The notes below the pieces were generated by a model. The model worked only from the letters and a program-made list of their open reading frames with translations. It had not been told where the DNA came from and did no database searches. The translations under genes were made by a program, and so were the position numbers. From assembly GCF_030733845.1 (NCBI RefSeq), contig NZ_CP132311.1:1429501-1493500 (forward strand): a stretch of DNA of 64,000 bases, read 5' to 3'. This document shows, piece after piece, positions 33,695 through 43,975 of this stretch; the stretch's first letter is position 1, and every line of letters begins with the position of its first letter. The DNA comes from Shinella zoogloeoides (GTDB lineage Bacteria > Pseudomonadota > Alphaproteobacteria > Rhizobiales > Rhizobiaceae).

Positions 33695-34846
33695 TCAAGG
33701 GCCGGCCGGCGCTTCCTTCAGTTCGCAGGCCGTGGTGCCGATTGTCATCGTGTTGCCGCGCCAGTCGATCGTGCCGCCGAGCCAGGCGCGCAGCCAAATG
33801 GCGGGCATCATGATGTCGCGGACGAGCATCGCCGGAACAGAAAAGAGGGAGAGGCGCCAGCCCTTGGCGAAGGCGAGGCCGATTTCCGGCAGGTAGACGG
33901 CGGCAAGAACCAGCAGGATGACGGGGGCGAGCGCCGTGTCGCCGAGGAGGGCCGCAGTGACGGCCAAAAGCAGCGGCGGCAGGATGCCGAGCAGGATTTC
34001 AGGCGCGAAGAAGCAGGGGAAGGTGACGCGGCGCAGGCGCGACCAGCGGCACTGGCGCGACCAGATCTCCTGTCCGGTGCGGCGACCGAGCGGCTGCTCG
34101 AAGGGCGAGGAGACGAGATGGACCTGAAGGCCGAGCCGGTTGACGAGCTTTGTCGAGGCCGCATCCTCGGCGATTTCCGCGTTCAGCGCCTGGATGCCGC
34201 CGTTCGCGTCCAGCATGGGCTTGTACCAGAGCATGCTCTTGCCTTGCGCGAAACCGAGGCCGAGCGCCTCGCCGGCATATTGCCAGCGCGCCTGCTGGGT
34301 GTTGAGGAACATGCATTCCACCTCGGCCCAGAAGCCATCCGGCCGGGAGCCGAGCGGCGTCGAGCAGACGACGCCGGAATTGTCCCGCCAGCCGGCCATC
34401 AGGTGCTGGATGTAATCAGGCGGCATCAGCACGTTGGAATCGGCAAGGATCACCCAGTCGTGCCGGGCGGCCTGCCAGCCCTTGACGCAGTTGTTGAGTT
34501 TGGGATTGGCGCTGATGCGGTCGTCGCCGACAAGGATGCGCGATGCGACATGCGGATGGGCGGCCGCCGTCTTCTCTATTTCCGGAATGATCGGATCGCT
34601 GCCGTGGGCGACGCAGAAGAGCAGTTCGTAGCTCGGCCAGGTGAGGCGGAAGGCGCGATCCAGCGTCTCAGCGGAAAAGTTTTCGATGCCGCGAACGGGG
34701 ACGACGATAGAGACGGGCGGCTTCTTGCGGATGTCTCGCGGCGGCGCATCGGTCGCTTTCAGCCGCCTGCCGGCGATGAGGATGCTGGCGAGGTTGGTCG
34801 CGACAAGAGCGCCCGAGGCAAGGGCGAGGGCCTGAGCCATGTCCAT
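33695..34846 (-). CDS. GT21-type glycosyltransferase (ceramide glucosyltransferase-like)
   Basis: A 383-residue membrane glycosyltransferase, GT-A fold. The N-terminal membrane helix is followed by VSIVVPVRGIEN; the D-motifs are ADSNVLMP and AEIAEDAAS; the acceptor motif RQCRWSR fits (Q/R)xxRW of GT21. Two or three C-terminal helices (about 280-345) follow. Relatives include glucosylceramide synthases, and Agrobacterium has a GT21 enzyme of this type. It therefore probably glycosylates a lipid, and the lipid acceptor is not certain. The ATG at 34846 is well placed. Confidence 0.85.
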   Translation of the reverse strand: MDMAQALALASGALVATNLASILIAGRRLKATDAPPRDIRKKPPVSIVVPVRGIENFSAETLDRAFRLTWPSYELLFCVAHGSDPIIPEIEKTAAAHPHVASRILVGDDRISANPKLNNCVKGWQAARHDWVILADSNVLMPPDYIQHLMAGWRDNSGVVCSTPLGSRPDGFWAEVECMFLNTQQARWQYAGEALGLGFAQGKSMLWYKPMLDANGGIQALNAEIAEDAASTKLVNRLGLQVHLVSSPFEQPLGRRTGQEIWSRQCRWSRLRRVTFPCFFAPEILLGILPPLLLAVTAALLGDTALAPVILLVLAAVYLPEIGLAFAKGWRLSLFSVPAMLVRDIMMPAIWLRAWLGGTIDWRGNTMTIGTTACELKEAPAGP

Positions 34847-34962
34847 TCACGCGTACTCCGATGGGCGCCGGCCATGCGGGGCGGCTGCCGGGTGCATTCA
34901 CGCGGGAAGAGACATCATCGTCACATGACAGGGGAATGACGCGACATTCGCAAGGGGCCGAT

Positions 34963-34986
34963 CGTCTCCGCCATGGGGCGGAGACG
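34963..34986. terminator. Hairpin downstream of the cysteine hydrolase gene
   Basis: A perfect 10-bp stem (34963-34972 with 34977-34986) with an ATGG loop, 17 bases past the stop at 35003. It has no clear T-run on the minus strand, so it is a probable rather than certain terminator. Confidence 0.5.
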
Positions 34987-35002
34987 AGGTGTTTTGCGCG
35001 AA

Positions 35003-35548
35003 TTACGACAGGAATTCCGCAGTCGTCGTGACCTTGCCGTAGCCGAATTCGAGCGCCGACATGATCGTGGCGTGGACCTGCGCGGCCGGCACGACCGAAT
35101 CACCGAAGGCCTTGTCGCGCGTCGCGCAGGCGTCGTGCACTACGGTGAGGTTGTAGCCGAGATCGGCGGCGGCGCGGGCCGTCGCATCGATGCAGACGTC
35201 GCTCATAGCGCCGACGACGACCACGTCCTCGATACCGCCTGCCTTGAGGGTCTCTTGCAGCACCGTGTCGCGGAAGGAATTGGGGTAATTCTTGACGACG
35301 ACCGCATCGCCCGCCTGCGGCGCGATGGCGGGAATGGGCTCGATGCCATCCGTATTGGGCGCGAAGAGCGGCGAATCGGCCTCCTTCGCGATGTGATGGA
35401 CATGCACGATCCGGTCGCCTTTGCCGCGTGCGGCTTCCACGACCCGCGCCGCATTGGCGGTGGCGGCGTCGATGCCGGTCAGCGCGAAGCTGCCGGTGGC
35501 GAGATAGTCCTTCTGCAGGTCGACGATGATGATGGCGCGTTTGCTCAT
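35003..35548 (-). CDS. Isochorismatase-like cysteine hydrolase
   Basis: A 181-residue hydrolase of the isochorismatase/nicotinamidase superfamily. The triad is visible: Asp in IIVDLQKDY, Lys in VVKNYPNSF and Cys in MSDVCIDATAR, which begins the helix of the nucleophile. The substrate is unknown; candidates are amides such as nicotinamide or ureidoacrylate-like compounds. ATG 35548 follows AAGGAACCCTC. It is divergent from the GlxA-type regulator at 35650, which may control it. Confidence 0.87.
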   Translation of the reverse strand: MSKRAIIIVDLQKDYLATGSFALTGIDAATANAARVVEAARGKGDRIVHVHHIAKEADSPLFAPNTDGIEPIPAIAPQAGDAVVVKNYPNSFRDTVLQETLKAGGIEDVVVVGAMSDVCIDATARAAADLGYNLTVVHDACATRDKAFGDSVVPAAQVHATIMSALEFGYGKVTTTAEFLS

Positions 35549-35649
35549 GAGGGTTCCTTCCGCTTCACGATTGATGATGTGGACATAGTGCCCTCCGCCT
35601 GCCATGTCTGGCCATTGGCGATACCGACATAATCAAGGGTGAAAGTGAC

Positions 35650-36609
35650 ATGGCCCGCGCTGCCGAAATCGGACTGGTGCTCTATCCCGGTGTCCAGATG
35701 GCCGCCGTTCTCGGCATGACTGACCTGTTCAATGCGGCGACAGAGCTGGCCGGCCGGAAGGGGCGGACGGGGTCGACATTGCTTGTCAGCCACTGGCGGC
35801 TTGAAGACGGTAAGCCGGTGCGCACCGACGCGAGCAATGCGCCAGGCGAAGCGCCGCGGCCCTGCGTGCTCGTGCTGCCGCCGGCGCTCGGCGATCCGAT
35901 CGCGCGGGCGGACGCGGCGCCCTTTGCCGCGTGGCTGCGGCAGTGCCATGCCGGCGGCATCCAGCTCGCCTCGATCTGCGCCGGCGCCTTCCTGCTCGGC
36001 GAGACGGGGCTGCTGACGGGGCGCACCATCACCACCAACTGGGTGATCGCCGAGACCTTCGAGGTGCGCTTTCCCGATGTGCGGGTCGATACGGACCGGC
36101 TGCTCAGCGATGACGGCGATATCGTCACGGCCGGCGGCGTGATGGCCTGGGTGGATCTCGGGCTCAAACTGATCGACCGCTTCCTCGGCCCGACGATCAT
36201 GCTGGAGATCGCCCGGCAGTTCGTCATCGATCCGCCAGGGCGAGAACAGCGCTACTACAGCACCTTTTCGCCGCGCCTGCTGCATGGCGATGCCGCCATC
36301 CTGAAGGTGCAGCATTTCCTGCAGGCGAGCGAGGCGAAGGAGATCGGCCTCGATGTCCTCGCCGCGCAGGCGGGGCTGGAGGAGCGCACGTTCCTGCGGC
36401 GGTTCCGCAAGGCAACGGGGCTGACGACGACGGATTACTGCCAGCGGCTGCGGGTGGCCAAGGCGCAGGAGCTGTTGCAGTTCACCACGCGCTCGGTCAA
36501 TCTGGTGGCGGTGGATGTCGGCTATAACGACCCCGGCGCCTTCCGGAAGGTTTTCGCCCGCATCGTCGGCCTGACGCCGGGTGAGTATCGCAAGCGCTTT
36601 CGCTCGTAA
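35650..36609 (+). CDS. GlxA-family AraC-type transcriptional regulator
   Basis: A 319-residue regulator with a DJ-1/PfpI-like N-terminal domain (about 1-190; ICAGAFLLGETGLLTGRTITTNW) and two AraC helix-turn-helix units at about 225-315 (LAAQAGLEERTFLRRFRKATG and RSVNLVAVDVGYNDPGAFRKVF). GlxA regulators sense amines or other metabolites through the DJ-1 domain. The gap to the divergent hydrolase gene is about 100 bases, the usual setting for a regulator and its target. Confidence 0.9.
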   Translation: MARAAEIGLVLYPGVQMAAVLGMTDLFNAATELAGRKGRTGSTLLVSHWRLEDGKPVRTDASNAPGEAPRPCVLVLPPALGDPIARADAAPFAAWLRQCHAGGIQLASICAGAFLLGETGLLTGRTITTNWVIAETFEVRFPDVRVDTDRLLSDDGDIVTAGGVMAWVDLGLKLIDRFLGPTIMLEIARQFVIDPPGREQRYYSTFSPRLLHGDAAILKVQHFLQASEAKEIGLDVLAAQAGLEERTFLRRFRKATGLTTTDYCQRLRVAKAQELLQFTTRSVNLVAVDVGYNDPGAFRKVFARIVGLTPGEYRKRFRS

Positions 36610-36610
36610 G

Positions 36611-38014
36611 CTATTGCGGGCGCTGGCGATTGCGCACGACGGTGACGGTGCAGGGCGCGTGCGCGGCCACCTCGCCGGAGACGCTGCCGAGCATGGAGCG
36701 CATGGCCGATTCGGCGCGGGCGCCCATCACGATATGGTCGACATGATTCTCGCGTGCATAGTCGAGGATGGCGTCGGCGGGCGAGACGGCCTCCAGCACA
36801 TGGAAGGTGATGCCGCCGCCGGGCGCCGGCAGGCCCGTCGACCAGTTGCGCAGCTCCACGAGCCGCATCACATGCTTGTTGCGGCCTTCCTCGTCCAGCG
36901 ATGTGTCGATGGCGATGCGGTTGATCTTCAGGACGTTGATGCAGGCGATGCGGGCCTGCGGCGTGTTCTCGATGATGCGGATAACCGTCCTGTGGATCGC
37001 CGCGGCGCGTTCCGGTGTGTTGGCGGCAAGATCGATCGCGACGGCGACGATCGGCGCATCGGCAAGCTGGGCCTCCGCCGTCTGCGGCTTGACGGTCTCG
37101 ATCGGCACCGGATTGAAGCGGCGGCGCAGCACCATGCCGAACGGATCGCGCTTCATCTTCTCCGCCCGGGCCGTCAGCTTGACGGCGGGAAGGTCCTGCA
37201 GGTCGAGGGCGAGCTGGGCCGCGCTCGGATAGCGCCAGGCGGGGTTCACTTCCAGGCAGCGCAGGATGACTTCCTGCAAGGCCGGCGGAATGGCGCCGTT
37301 GCGGGCGCGCGGCGGCAGCGGATCGCGCCAGAGCCGGCGTTTCAGGCCCTTCAGCCGCTGGGGATCGCCGAAGGGCCGTTCGCCGGTCGCGAAGAAATAC
37401 AGCATCACGCCGAGCGCGAAGAGATCGCTGCGGAAATCGCTGCGCGTGCCCAGCACCTGTTCGGGCGCCATGTAGGGCGCGGTGCCGTAGGGCAGGCGGA
37501 ACTGCTCGTCCATCAGGTCCGGCAGGTGGACGTGGCGGGCAAGGCCGTAGTCGATCAGCACAGCCTCGCCGCTCTCGCGGAACATCACGTTGGAGGGTTT
37601 CAGGTCGAGATGCACGACATGCTGGCGGTGCAGCGAATCGAGCGCGACGGCGACCTTCGCGCCGATGGCGACGACCTCCTCCGGCGGCAGCGGCAGGCGC
37701 TCGAGCAGCGGATAGAGCGAGGTGCCGGGTAGGCGCTCCATGACGATATAGGGGAGCGTGGCGAAATCGCCGTTGGCGACGAAGCGCGGCACATGCGGGC
37801 CGGAAAGCCGCGGCAGGATCATCTGCTCCATCTCGAAGCCTACGATGGCCGCGGGGTCGTCGCCTTCGCCGATGACCGGCACCTTCATGAGGATCGGGAA
37901 ATCGATATCCGGCCGGCTGACCTGCCAGATGCGCGCCATGCCGCCATTGTGGGCGATATCCTCGATTGTAAAGCCGTCGATCACGTCGCCGGGTTTCAGC
38001 CGCGCCTTCATCAT
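36611..38014 (-). CDS. Ser/Thr protein kinase fused to universal stress protein domain
   Basis: A 467-residue fusion. The kinase (about 12-275) has the catalytic loop HLDLKPSN and the segment LIDYGLA (DYG replacing DFG), with MAPEQ. The ATP lysine is in ILMKVP, and the glycine-rich loop is unusual (AHNGGMAR). The C-terminal USP domain (about 320-460) ends MGARAESAMRSMLGSVS, which fits the G-2x-G-9x-G(S/T) ATP motif, and lacks an obvious transmembrane segment. It may link stress sensing to phosphorylation. It directly follows the metallophosphoesterase gene, with the ATG adjacent to its stop. Confidence 0.88.
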   Translation of the reverse strand: MMKARLKPGDVIDGFTIEDIAHNGGMARIWQVSRPDIDFPILMKVPVIGEGDDPAAIVGFEMEQMILPRLSGPHVPRFVANGDFATLPYIVMERLPGTSLYPLLERLPLPPEEVVAIGAKVAVALDSLHRQHVVHLDLKPSNVMFRESGEAVLIDYGLARHVHLPDLMDEQFRLPYGTAPYMAPEQVLGTRSDFRSDLFALGVMLYFFATGERPFGDPQRLKGLKRRLWRDPLPPRARNGAIPPALQEVILRCLEVNPAWRYPSAAQLALDLQDLPAVKLTARAEKMKRDPFGMVLRRRFNPVPIETVKPQTAEAQLADAPIVAVAIDLAANTPERAAAIHRTVIRIIENTPQARIACINVLKINRIAIDTSLDEEGRNKHVMRLVELRNWSTGLPAPGGGITFHVLEAVSPADAILDYARENHVDHIVMGARAESAMRSMLGSVSGEVAAHAPCTVTVVRNRQRPQ

Positions 38015-38755
38015 CTAGCGTCCCCGCAGCAGGCGGTCGGCGAGGGAGGAGGGCAGGCCGGCGGCGCGGATCTTGTCTGCGGCCTTCTCCATGTCATAGG
38101 CGGCGCGCTGGAAGCGCAGTTCCGCCTTTTCCGTGTCGTAGAGCGCGAAGGCGGCGGCGGGATTGCCGTCGCGCGGCTGGCCGACGGAGCCCATGACGGC
38201 AAGCCAGCGGCGCTGCGGCAGCAGCGGCACCGGCGTGGCGGCGACGGGACAGAAATGCGTGACCCTGCCGCCCGGCGCGGTGCAGTATAGCGCGGGCTTG
38301 TGCACATGGCCGCAAAAGCTGACGCGCGCCTCGCAGGCGGCAAGGTGCTGGCCGGCGTCGCTGGCATCGAGCACATAGTTCCAGTCCGACGGCGCGCTGG
38401 CATCGGCATGGACGAAGAGGCAATCGCCCTCTCGCGCCTTGAAAGGCAGGGCGGCGAGGAAGGCGCGGGTTTCGCCGCCGAGTTGCCGGCGCGTCCATTC
38501 GAGCGCGAGCGTCGCCGCCGCGTTCATCGAGAAGGAAGGGTTTCCAACCGCATCGTCATGGTTGCCGCGCAGCACGATGGCGCCATCGGCGGCGAGCTGC
38601 ATCGTCCGCTCGGCGCACCATTCCGGATCCGCGCCGTAACCGACGATATCGCCGAGCAGCACGAACCGTTCCGCACCCACCGCCCCGGCCGCGGCGAGCA
38701 CCGCCTCGAACGCCTCGCGGTTGGCATGGATATCGGAGAGAATGGCAAGCAGCAT
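38015..38755 (-). CDS. Metallophosphoesterase (calcineurin fold)
   Basis: A 246-residue di-metal phosphoesterase. The metal ligands are seen in order: SDIHAN, GDIVGYGADP, RGNHDDAVG, FVHADAS and GHVHKP. This order fits the compact bacterial subgroup with DNA- or nucleotide-phosphodiesterase relatives; the substrate is unknown. The ATG at 38755 gives the usual start at MLLAILSDIHAN, not the longer frame to 38815. The stop and the kinase ATG are adjacent, so this pair could be phosphatase and kinase with coupled synthesis. Confidence 0.9.
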   Translation of the reverse strand: MLLAILSDIHANREAFEAVLAAAGAVGAERFVLLGDIVGYGADPEWCAERTMQLAADGAIVLRGNHDDAVGNPSFSMNAAATLALEWTRRQLGGETRAFLAALPFKAREGDCLFVHADASAPSDWNYVLDASDAGQHLAACEARVSFCGHVHKPALYCTAPGGRVTHFCPVAATPVPLLPQRRWLAVMGSVGQPRDGNPAAAFALYDTEKAELRFQRAAYDMEKAADKIRAAGLPSSLADRLLRGR

Positions 38756-38856
38756 GACAGTCCGGCCTTCGCAGATAGCCGCAGGACCATAGCGCGCCTT
38801 GCAAGCCTCATCCATTCAACGGAAGGGGAATAACGCGCTGCCGGATTGGCGTTTCG

Positions 38857-40185
38857 TCAGGAACCCGGGCCCTTGAAGGCGAAAAGATCGGCATCCGCAT
38901 CGCCATGGCCGGCGATGTCAGCCGAGACGATCTCGGCGGCGATCTGGCTGAAGGTGATGCCGTTGCCGCCGAAGCCCATGACGGCGAACGTGTTGGCAAG
39001 GCCGGGAACGCGGCCGATCAGCGGCAGGCCGGTGCGCGTCGTGCCGAAGGGAGCGGCCCATCTATATTCCGGCTCCGGCAGGGAAAGGCCGAGCAGGGCT
39101 TCGACCTTGCGGTGGATGGTCTTCGTCTTGTTCCTGAGCTTTTGCGGCGAGGCGTAGGCATCCTCGCTCTCCTCGTCCTCGCCGCCGGCGATCAGCCGTC
39201 CGTCGCGCGAACGACGGAGATAGAGATAGGGATCGGCGCCTTCCCAGACGATGCAGTCCTTCAACCAGTCCGGCAGGTTCGTGCCCGGCGGCGTGGCGAG
39301 CGCCCAGGTGGAGATGATGGCGTGATCCTTGTTCGCGACGGACTCGAGGAATTCATAACCGGAGCAGAAGACGGCATGGCGGGCTGAGAGGATCTTGCCG
39401 TCAGCCGTCGCAAGGAAGACGCCTTGCGCCGTCGAGCGCAGGTCGGTGATTTCGAGCGGGCTCACGAGCTCGACGCTCCGTGCCATCGCTGCCCGCAAAA
39501 TGCCGGCGGCCATCTGGGCCGGGTTCGCCGAGGCGGAGATGTCGCTGAGGATCGCGCCGGTGCGGTCGAGGTGGAAATGCTCGGCAAGTTCGGCGGCATC
39601 GAGGAAATCCGCCTCGATACCGGTCGCGTGACGGGCCTCGACCTCGGTGCGCAAGGCCCGGCTGCCATATTCGGTGCCGGCAAGGAACAGCGTCTTCTTG
39701 CGCTCGAAGCCGCAGGACAGGCCGAGATCGGCGACGATGCGCGTGAGCTGTTCGACGGCGCGGGCGGAGCGTTGCCAGGCGCGCCGCGCCTCTTGCTCGC
39801 CGATCATGCCGGAAAGCCTGGAGAGGGGAATGTCGATCTCGTGCTGGATCATCGCGGTGCTCGCGAGCGTGCTGCCGTGGACGGGCTGGCGTCGGTCGAC
39901 GACGAGCACGCTGCGTTTTCCGTCGGCCAGCGCATGCGCCATGAGCGCGCCGGAAATGCCGGCGCCAACGATGACGACGTCGTAGTCGCTGCGAGACGGC
40001 GTTTTGCGTGTCTTGAGGGAAATGCGCGGCGAGTCGGCCCAGACGGGACGGGATTCGTGCAGATCGCGCTTGCGGGTGATGTCGGGGGATTGGGAAATGG
40101 CACTGCTCCGGTCAGAAGTCCTTTGGAATGGCTGGGGAACGGAAAAGTTCCGGTGGCCCTTCACGCGCGGTGCTGGTGCTTGCAT
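38857..40185 (-). CDS. FAD-dependent oxidoreductase (DAO family)
   Basis: A flavoprotein with the FAD fold DVVIVGAGISGALMAHALA, followed by VVDRRQPVHGSTLASTAMIQHEID, and a C-terminal FAD closing segment GLPLIGRVPGLANTFAVMGFGG. It belongs to the D-amino acid/glycine oxidase-like group (DAO), with no second cofactor visible; the substrate is unknown. The start is uncertain: the conserved part begins near residue 65, and ATG at 40185 (442 residues) or GTG at 40164 lack good ribosome binding sites. It is divergent from the VOC gene at 40242. Confidence 0.84.
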   Translation of the reverse strand: MQAPAPRVKGHRNFSVPQPFQRTSDRSSAISQSPDITRKRDLHESRPVWADSPRISLKTRKTPSRSDYDVVIVGAGISGALMAHALADGKRSVLVVDRRQPVHGSTLASTAMIQHEIDIPLSRLSGMIGEQEARRAWQRSARAVEQLTRIVADLGLSCGFERKKTLFLAGTEYGSRALRTEVEARHATGIEADFLDAAELAEHFHLDRTGAILSDISASANPAQMAAGILRAAMARSVELVSPLEITDLRSTAQGVFLATADGKILSARHAVFCSGYEFLESVANKDHAIISTWALATPPGTNLPDWLKDCIVWEGADPYLYLRRSRDGRLIAGGEDEESEDAYASPQKLRNKTKTIHRKVEALLGLSLPEPEYRWAAPFGTTRTGLPLIGRVPGLANTFAVMGFGGNGITFSQIAAEIVSADIAGHGDADADLFAFKGPGS

Positions 40186-40241
40186 TGCGCGCCGAAAGCA
40201 TGCAAAGCACGAGGCGCCTGAAACACGACCGGATTTTGCCC

Positions 40242-41135
40242 ATGACCGTGAGTTCGAGAACGCCCCGCCCGATTGACCATCTGGTGCTGCCGGTGTCCGA
40301 CCTCGCAATCGCGCGCGACCGCCTGAGCGCGCTGGGTTTCACCGTCGCCAGGGACGCGCGCCATCCGTTCGGCACGGAAAACTGTTGCGTCTTCCTCTCC
40401 GACGGCAGCTATCTGGAACCGCTTGGCATCGCCAATCGGGAGGAATGCGAGGATGCCGCGCGCAAGGGCAATGTCTTCGTCGCGCGCGACCAGGCTTTCC
40501 GCTTTCGCCGTGGCCTTGAAGGTTTTTCCGGCATCGCCATGGCGACGGGCGATGCCTGGGAGGACGACCAGCGCTATGCGGCGGCCGGCCTTTCCGGCGG
40601 TGAGGTGCTGGAATTTTCCCGCGACATGCTGTTGCCGGACGGCACGAGCGCGACCGGCAGTTTCCGCCTCGCCTTTGCCGCCGACCTGCGCAGCCCCGAT
40701 TTCTTCTTCTTCGCCTCGCAGCGCATCCTGCCGCTGCCCTCCGATCGCAAGTCGCTGGAGGCGCACGAGAACGGCGTTGTCGCGCTTGCGGAGGTCGTGC
40801 TGTCGGAGCAGAATCCGACCGACTTCCAGTATCTGGTGCAGGAGGCGACCGACGAGCGCGAGGTCGAGGCCTTGTCTTTCGGCATGTCGGTGGATACGCC
40901 GCGCGGCCGCATCACGGTGCTGAACGATGCCGGTCTCGAAGGTTTCTACGGAATATCGCCGGTCGCCGGCACGGATCGGGGCCTGAAGGGGCAGGCGCTC
41001 GTCTTCAAGGTTACCAGCCTTGCCGATTGTCGCCGCTTGCTTGAGCAGCGCGGCGTCGCCTTCCGCGAACGGGACGACCGTCTGCTCGTGCCGCCGGCGC
41101 CGGGGCAGGGCGTCCTCTTCGTCTTTGGAGAATGA
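40242..41135 (+). CDS. VOC-family (glyoxalase-like) protein
   Basis: A 297-residue protein made of glyoxalase-type beta-alpha-beta units: [24 protein letters not shown] near the start, YLEPLGI, and the C-terminal half with [16 protein letters not shown]. It fits the Glyoxalase_3-like group of about 300 residues; metal ligands are His in PIDHLVLP and Glu in YLEPLG. The function is not known. Its stop precedes the kdsA ATG by one base, so it is translated with it. ATG 40242 is chosen; the open frame to 40128 lacks conserved sequence. Confidence 0.8.
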   Translation: MTVSSRTPRPIDHLVLPVSDLAIARDRLSALGFTVARDARHPFGTENCCVFLSDGSYLEPLGIANREECEDAARKGNVFVARDQAFRFRRGLEGFSGIAMATGDAWEDDQRYAAAGLSGGEVLEFSRDMLLPDGTSATGSFRLAFAADLRSPDFFFFASQRILPLPSDRKSLEAHENGVVALAEVVLSEQNPTDFQYLVQEATDEREVEALSFGMSVDTPRGRITVLNDAGLEGFYGISPVAGTDRGLKGQALVFKVTSLADCRRLLEQRGVAFRERDDRLLVPPAPGQGVLFVFGE

Positions 41136-41136
41136 C

Positions 41137-41976
41137 ATGAAAACCAATTCCACCGTCATCGTCGGCGAAGGCGTCAAGAAGGTCACCTTCGCGCAGGACA
41201 AGCGCTTCTCGCTGATCGCCGGCCCCTGCCAGATGGAAAGCCGCGACCACGCCTACATGATCGCCGGCACCCTCGCTGAACTCTGCGGCAAGCTCGGCCT
41301 CGGCCTCGTCTACAAATCGTCCTTCGACAAGGCCAACCGGACGTCGATCGCCGGCAAGCGCGGCATCGGCCTTGAGAAGGCGATGGAAATCTTCGCCGAT
41401 CTCAAGAAGGATTTCGGCTTTCCGGTGCTGACCGATGTTCACACCGAGGAACAGTGCGGCCTCGTGGCCGGCACGGTCGATATCCTCCAGATCCCGGCCT
41501 TCCTGTCGCGCCAGACCGATCTTCTGGTCGCTGCCGCCAAGACCGGCCGTGCGATCAACGTCAAGAAGGGCCAGTTCCTCGCGCCCTGGGACATGAAGAA
41601 CGTGCTCGCCAAATTCACCGAGAGCGGCAATCCGAACGTGCTCCTGTGCGAGCGCGGCGCCTCCTTCGGCTACAACACGCTCGTCTCCGACATGCGCTCT
41701 CTGCCGATCATGGCCTCGCTCGGCGCGCCTGTCGTGTTCGATGCGACCCATTCCGTGCAGCAGCCGGGCGGGCAGGGTGGCTCGACCGGCGGCCAGCGCG
41801 AATTCGTGGAGACGCTCGCGCGGGCGGCGGTGGCTGTCGGCATCGCCGGCCTTTTCGTCGAGACGCATGAGGATCCGGACAATGCGCCCTCCGACGGCCC
41901 CAACATGGTGCACCTGAAGGACATGCCGCGGCTTCTCGAAAAACTGCTGGCCTTCGACGCGATCGCCAAGGGTTGA
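41137..41976 (+). CDS. kdsA: 3-deoxy-8-phosphooctulonate synthase
   Basis: Condenses phosphoenolpyruvate with arabinose 5-phosphate to KDO 8-phosphate for lipopolysaccharide. The 279-residue protein shows [39 protein letters not shown] and [13 protein letters not shown]. The Cys at the metal position (AGPCQ) suggests a metal-dependent enzyme, in which Cys and the later His and Glu bind metal; this is inferred. It starts one base after the VOC gene's stop and precedes eno, which provides the PEP. Confidence 0.96.
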   Translation: MKTNSTVIVGEGVKKVTFAQDKRFSLIAGPCQMESRDHAYMIAGTLAELCGKLGLGLVYKSSFDKANRTSIAGKRGIGLEKAMEIFADLKKDFGFPVLTDVHTEEQCGLVAGTVDILQIPAFLSRQTDLLVAAAKTGRAINVKKGQFLAPWDMKNVLAKFTESGNPNVLLCERGASFGYNTLVSDMRSLPIMASLGAPVVFDATHSVQQPGGQGGSTGGQREFVETLARAAVAVGIAGLFVETHEDPDNAPSDGPNMVHLKDMPRLLEKLLAFDAIAKG

Positions 41977-42052
41977 GACTTCAAACGGATGACACGGAGA
42001 CGTGCCATTCGTTTTTTCTGGCGCCATCACGCCATTGTAATTTCCACATGGT

Positions 42053-43380
<1,328 letters not shown>

Positions 43381-43410
43381 TCGCAAAACAGTTTTTCCGC
43401 AATGGCGAAA

Positions 43411-43436
43411 CCCGCATCTCCGGATGCGGGTTTTTT
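43411..43436 (+). terminator. Terminator after eno
   Basis: CCCGCATC (43411-43418) pairs with GATGCGGG (43423-43430) around TCCG, followed by TTTTTT. Confidence 0.9.
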
Positions 43437-43518
43437 CTTTGACCGGTCCATCATGGTCAATGGTCGGTTAACCGCTTGCCGCTAGTGTCGATCCCGTATT
43501 GCGTATCGGGGCACGGAC

Positions 43519-43827
43519 ATGTGGACCAAACATCATAAAAAGCGGAAATTCGGCCGGCTGGCACTGCCGGTTATTACGGTCGCATTCCTTTCCTACTTCG
43601 GCTATCATTCCGTCCATGGTGACTTCGGTCTGCGCGGAATGGAGGATTTCGAGCGACAGAGAGTAGAGCGACAGGCGCGTCTGGACGTGCTCGTGCGGCA
43701 GCGCCAGATCCTGGAAAAAGAGGTCGCCCTGATGAGTGACGGCTCGCTTGAACGCGATATGCTGGACGAGAAGGCGCGCTCGTATCTCAACATGTCGCGG
43801 AACGACGAAATCGTCATTTTCCACTGA
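43519..43827 (+). CDS. ftsB: Septum formation initiator FtsB/DivIC-like
   Basis: A 102-residue single-pass inner-membrane protein of the divisome. A basic N-terminus KKRKFGR is followed by the membrane helix LALPVITVAFLSYFGYHSV (about 14-32) and a periplasmic coiled coil (ERQARLDVLVRQRQILEKEVALMSD), the plan of FtsB. It is expected to pair with FtsL and FtsQ. It lies alone between eno and pdhA, a location I recall from other alphaproteobacteria. Confidence 0.88.
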   Translation: MWTKHHKKRKFGRLALPVITVAFLSYFGYHSVHGDFGLRGMEDFERQRVERQARLDVLVRQRQILEKEVALMSDGSLERDMLDEKARSYLNMSRNDEIVIFH

Positions 43828-43833
43828 AAAACT

Positions 43834-43858
43834 CGATTAACCGAAATCTTGTTAATCG
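43834..43858. promoter_or_regulatory. 8-bp palindrome upstream of pdhA
   Basis: CGATTAAC (43834-43841) and GTTAATCG (43851-43858) are perfect inverted arms with a 9-base spacer, about 120 bases before the pdhA start. A possible -10, TATAAG, lies near 43895. The arms share CGATTA/TAATCG with the site before eno. Confidence 0.5.
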
Positions 43859-43975
43859 TAAATCTGCCTTACTAATCAGCGGCTTACAAAGAATATAAGC
43901 CATGCATTTATGGCATTGCTGAGGTGGAATTTCTCCCCTATGGTTTCCTCAAAGGGCAAACATAGGGAGGAACGA

